Assembly: GCF_009753675.1 (NCBI RefSeq)
Contig: NZ_WQLV01000005.1
Span: forward strand, 248,001 to 312,000
Direction of reading: 5' to 3'
From: Parasedimentitalea huanghaiensis
Lineage (GTDB): Bacteria; Pseudomonadota; Alphaproteobacteria; Rhodobacterales; Rhodobacteraceae
Length of the DNA: 64,000 nucleotides
Shown: piece after piece, positions 62,682-64,000 of the stretch
How positions within the stretch are numbered: the first letter of the stretch is position 1
How the letters are laid out: the number at the start of each line of letters is the position of its first letter
The notes under the pieces: generated by a model
What the model was told of the DNA's origin: nothing
Seen by the model: only the letters and a program-made list of their open reading frames with translations
The model's database searches: none
Translations under genes and position numbers: made by a program

Positions 62682-64000
62682 CTACTGGTGATCCTTCAGC
62701 AGTTTATTAAGCGTTTCACGGGTGTGGTCATCAAGCTGATCTAAATTTACAGTCATGCGCCGACCATCCGCCGTGGTTTCGCTAAGCGGTGCGCGGTTGC
62801 GACCGGGGTCCACTACATAGGGAATGACCTCGCGGGCTATGCCCTTGAACCGCATCGGGGGCAACTGGCGGGCACTGACGATGTCACGGACATGGGCGTA
62901 GGTCTCGTAACTCATGACGATGCCCCCTGGCTCAGCCGAGGCTTCTAGCCGCGCTGCGAGGTTCGCTTCTGCACCTATGATGGTGTAATCCATCCGGGCT
63001 TCTGAGCCAAAGTTACCGACGTTGCAGTAGCCGGTATTGATACCAATGCGGGCACGAAATGGATGTTCGATGCCCTGCGCCCGCCATTGGCCCGCCAATT
63101 CACCCAAACGCTCTTGCATTTCCTGTGCCATACGCAGGCAGGCGCGAGCGTCTTCAGATGTGCCTTTTGTTTCGGGATCTCCAAAAAAGGCGACAATGGC
63201 ATCGCCGATGAACTTGTCGATAGTTGCGCCATGTTTCTCGGCAATCGCTGACATTTCGCTGAAATACTCGTTCAGCAATGCCGTCAGCTCTTCTGGCTGC
63301 AGGGTTTCTGTCGTCTGGGTGAAATCCTTGATGTCCGAGAAAAACACAGTCAGCTTTTTGCGTTCAGTGGAGATCGACGCATCACTCTCGCCGGAAAAGA
63401 TGGAGCGATAGACCTGTGGTGAAAGATAGCGCGAGATCTTCATCGAAATGCCGGCCAGAAACTCGTTGTTCTGCGCCAGCTCTTCACTTTGCGACTTAAA
63501 CTTGGCGGCCAGACGCAATTGATATCGGGAGAACAGGATGCCAAAGGTTCCTGCCGCGATCATGTAGAGCAATAGATACTTTAGGGCTAAAAGGTTCGAC
63601 GCAATGGGTTGGCGAACGGTGAAAGACTGCATGCCCAGAATGTCACTTTGCTGCAGGTCAGACGAGGCTGCGCCTGGGCTTTCTGACTCACAATCGGCGC
63701 AGTTTTCAACTATAACAACAGGGGTAACCATGGATACGGCGTGATCCCATGGACTATCGTCGGCCTTGAAGAAAATGTGATCATCGGGAAAGCCATTGCG
63801 GAACCTGTCCAGGGCTCTTTTTTCGGCTTCGGATAATTCGGAAGGCGCGTGATCGGCATAAGGCGTATCCGTGAGAAAGCGATATTCGAAATTGAAGCCT
63901 TGGTGGTCCTGATCCGAGTTGATCATTTCGCCCAGCTCAATCGAAAGAGAGTCCAGATGTGGAATGGACCCTTCGTCTTCGTGGTGATCATGTTTGGCTA
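62682..64000 (-). CDS. Class III adenylate/guanylate cyclase with periplasmic sensor domain (5' end outside window)
   Basis: The visible 439 codons include part of an N-terminal extracytoplasmic sensor, a membrane helix (about 107-132 counting from the Met at 63926), and a class III cyclase domain (VFFSDIKDFTQ, KFIGDAIVAFFGDP, GINTGYCNVGNFG, DYTIIGAEANLAARL) with both catalytic metal aspartates. The sensor resembles the DUF3365/Tll0287-like domain, which usually carries a haem c CxxCH. Here the motif is CADCE, so haem attachment is doubtful. The frame stays open from 63926 to the right edge with no stop, so the true start is upstream of the window. Confidence 0.88.
   Translation of the reverse strand, partial: AKHDHHEDEGSIPHLDSLSIELGEMINSDQDHQGFNFEYRFLTDTPYADHAPSELSEAEKRALDRFRNGFPDDHIFFKADDSPWDHAVSMVTPVVIVENCADCESESPGAASSDLQQSDILGMQSFTVRQPIASNLLALKYLLLYMIAAGTFGILFSRYQLRLAAKFKSQSEELAQNNEFLAGISMKISRYLSPQVYRSIFSGESDASISTERKKLTVFFSDIKDFTQTTETLQPEELTALLNEYFSEMSAIAEKHGATIDKFIGDAIVAFFGDPETKGTSEDARACLRMAQEMQERLGELAGQWRAQGIEHPFRARIGINTGYCNVGNFGSEARMDYTIIGAEANLAARLEASAEPGGIVMSYETYAHVRDIVSARQLPPMRFKGIAREVIPYVVDPGRNRAPLSETTADGRRMTVNLDQLDDHTRETLNKLLKDHQ

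Noticed and set aside
1-64000. CRISPR array
   Set aside because: No set of regularly spaced identical repeats was seen anywhere in the window.

Overview
The window looks like a chromosomal segment of a marine alphaproteobacterium of the Rhodobacterales (Roseobacter group). The evidence is the combination of a cbb3 oxidase operon, sarcosine oxidase soxBDAG, a dnaG-rpoD pair, a nrdR-ribD / ribE / ribBA-ribH-nusB riboflavin set, KpsC/KpsS capsule enzymes and Tad-type pilus proteins, with moderate-to-high GC and very frequent ATGA gene overlaps. The genus cannot be fixed from sequence alone.

Layout. (1) 1-9.1 kb: a micro-oxic respiration block on the minus strand. It runs from two group III truncated haemoglobins flanking a membrane protein, through DUF2189 and DUF1971 proteins, into ccoNOQP, a tiny membrane protein, ccoI and ccoS. 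A formate/nitrite transporter fragment converges on it, and a divergent pseudoazurin gene sits at its head. (2) 9.4-21.4 kb: an accessory island of lower and patchier GC ending at a tRNA-Cys gene. It holds a long helical protein of unknown function with a central hydrophobic segment, an orphan flavin-dependent halogenase, secreted unknowns, two insertion-sequence remnants and a decayed P2-like contractile-tail locus (V, PAAR, two cargo-like genes, W, J with an amber stop, I, fibre, and the C-terminal half of D). (3) 22-32.5 kb: a lone flagellin, a CbiX-like chelatase next to a reductive-dehalogenase-like Fe-S protein, a LysR/beta-hydroxyacid dehydrogenase pair, three Tad pilus genes (two TadE-like, one vWA TadG-like) and glutamate dehydrogenase. 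(4) 32.9-38.4 kb: heterotetrameric sarcosine oxidase. (5) 38.4-45.2 kb: dnaG, rpoD and small unknowns, including a tandem pair of related secreted proteins. (6) 45.3-60.3 kb: riboflavin genes in three pieces (nrdR-ribD, ribE, ribBA-ribH-nusB) separated by a kpsS-wza-kpsC capsule operon and by unrelated enzymes. (7) 60.4-64 kb: a PAS hybrid histidine kinase and a class III nucleotide cyclase running off the right edge.

How the parts work together. The first block makes, matures and probably protects a high-affinity oxidase: copper P-type ATPase for metallation, haemoglobins for NO or O2 handling, and pseudoazurin as electron carrier. Riboflavin synthesis supports the many flavoenzymes in the window (SoxA/SoxB, halogenase). 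Sarcosine oxidase feeds glycine/one-carbon metabolism.

The most unusual parts are the island (helical protein, halogenase, broken tail with embedded cargo), the haemoglobin-membrane protein-haemoglobin sandwich in a cbb3 operon lacking ccoG and ccoH, the dehalogenase-like/CbiX pairing, and a cyclase sensor domain whose haem-type CxxCH motif reads CxxCE. Nothing here proves a new system. The best candidates for one are the helical protein at 9450-10934 and the cargo pair inside the tail locus.
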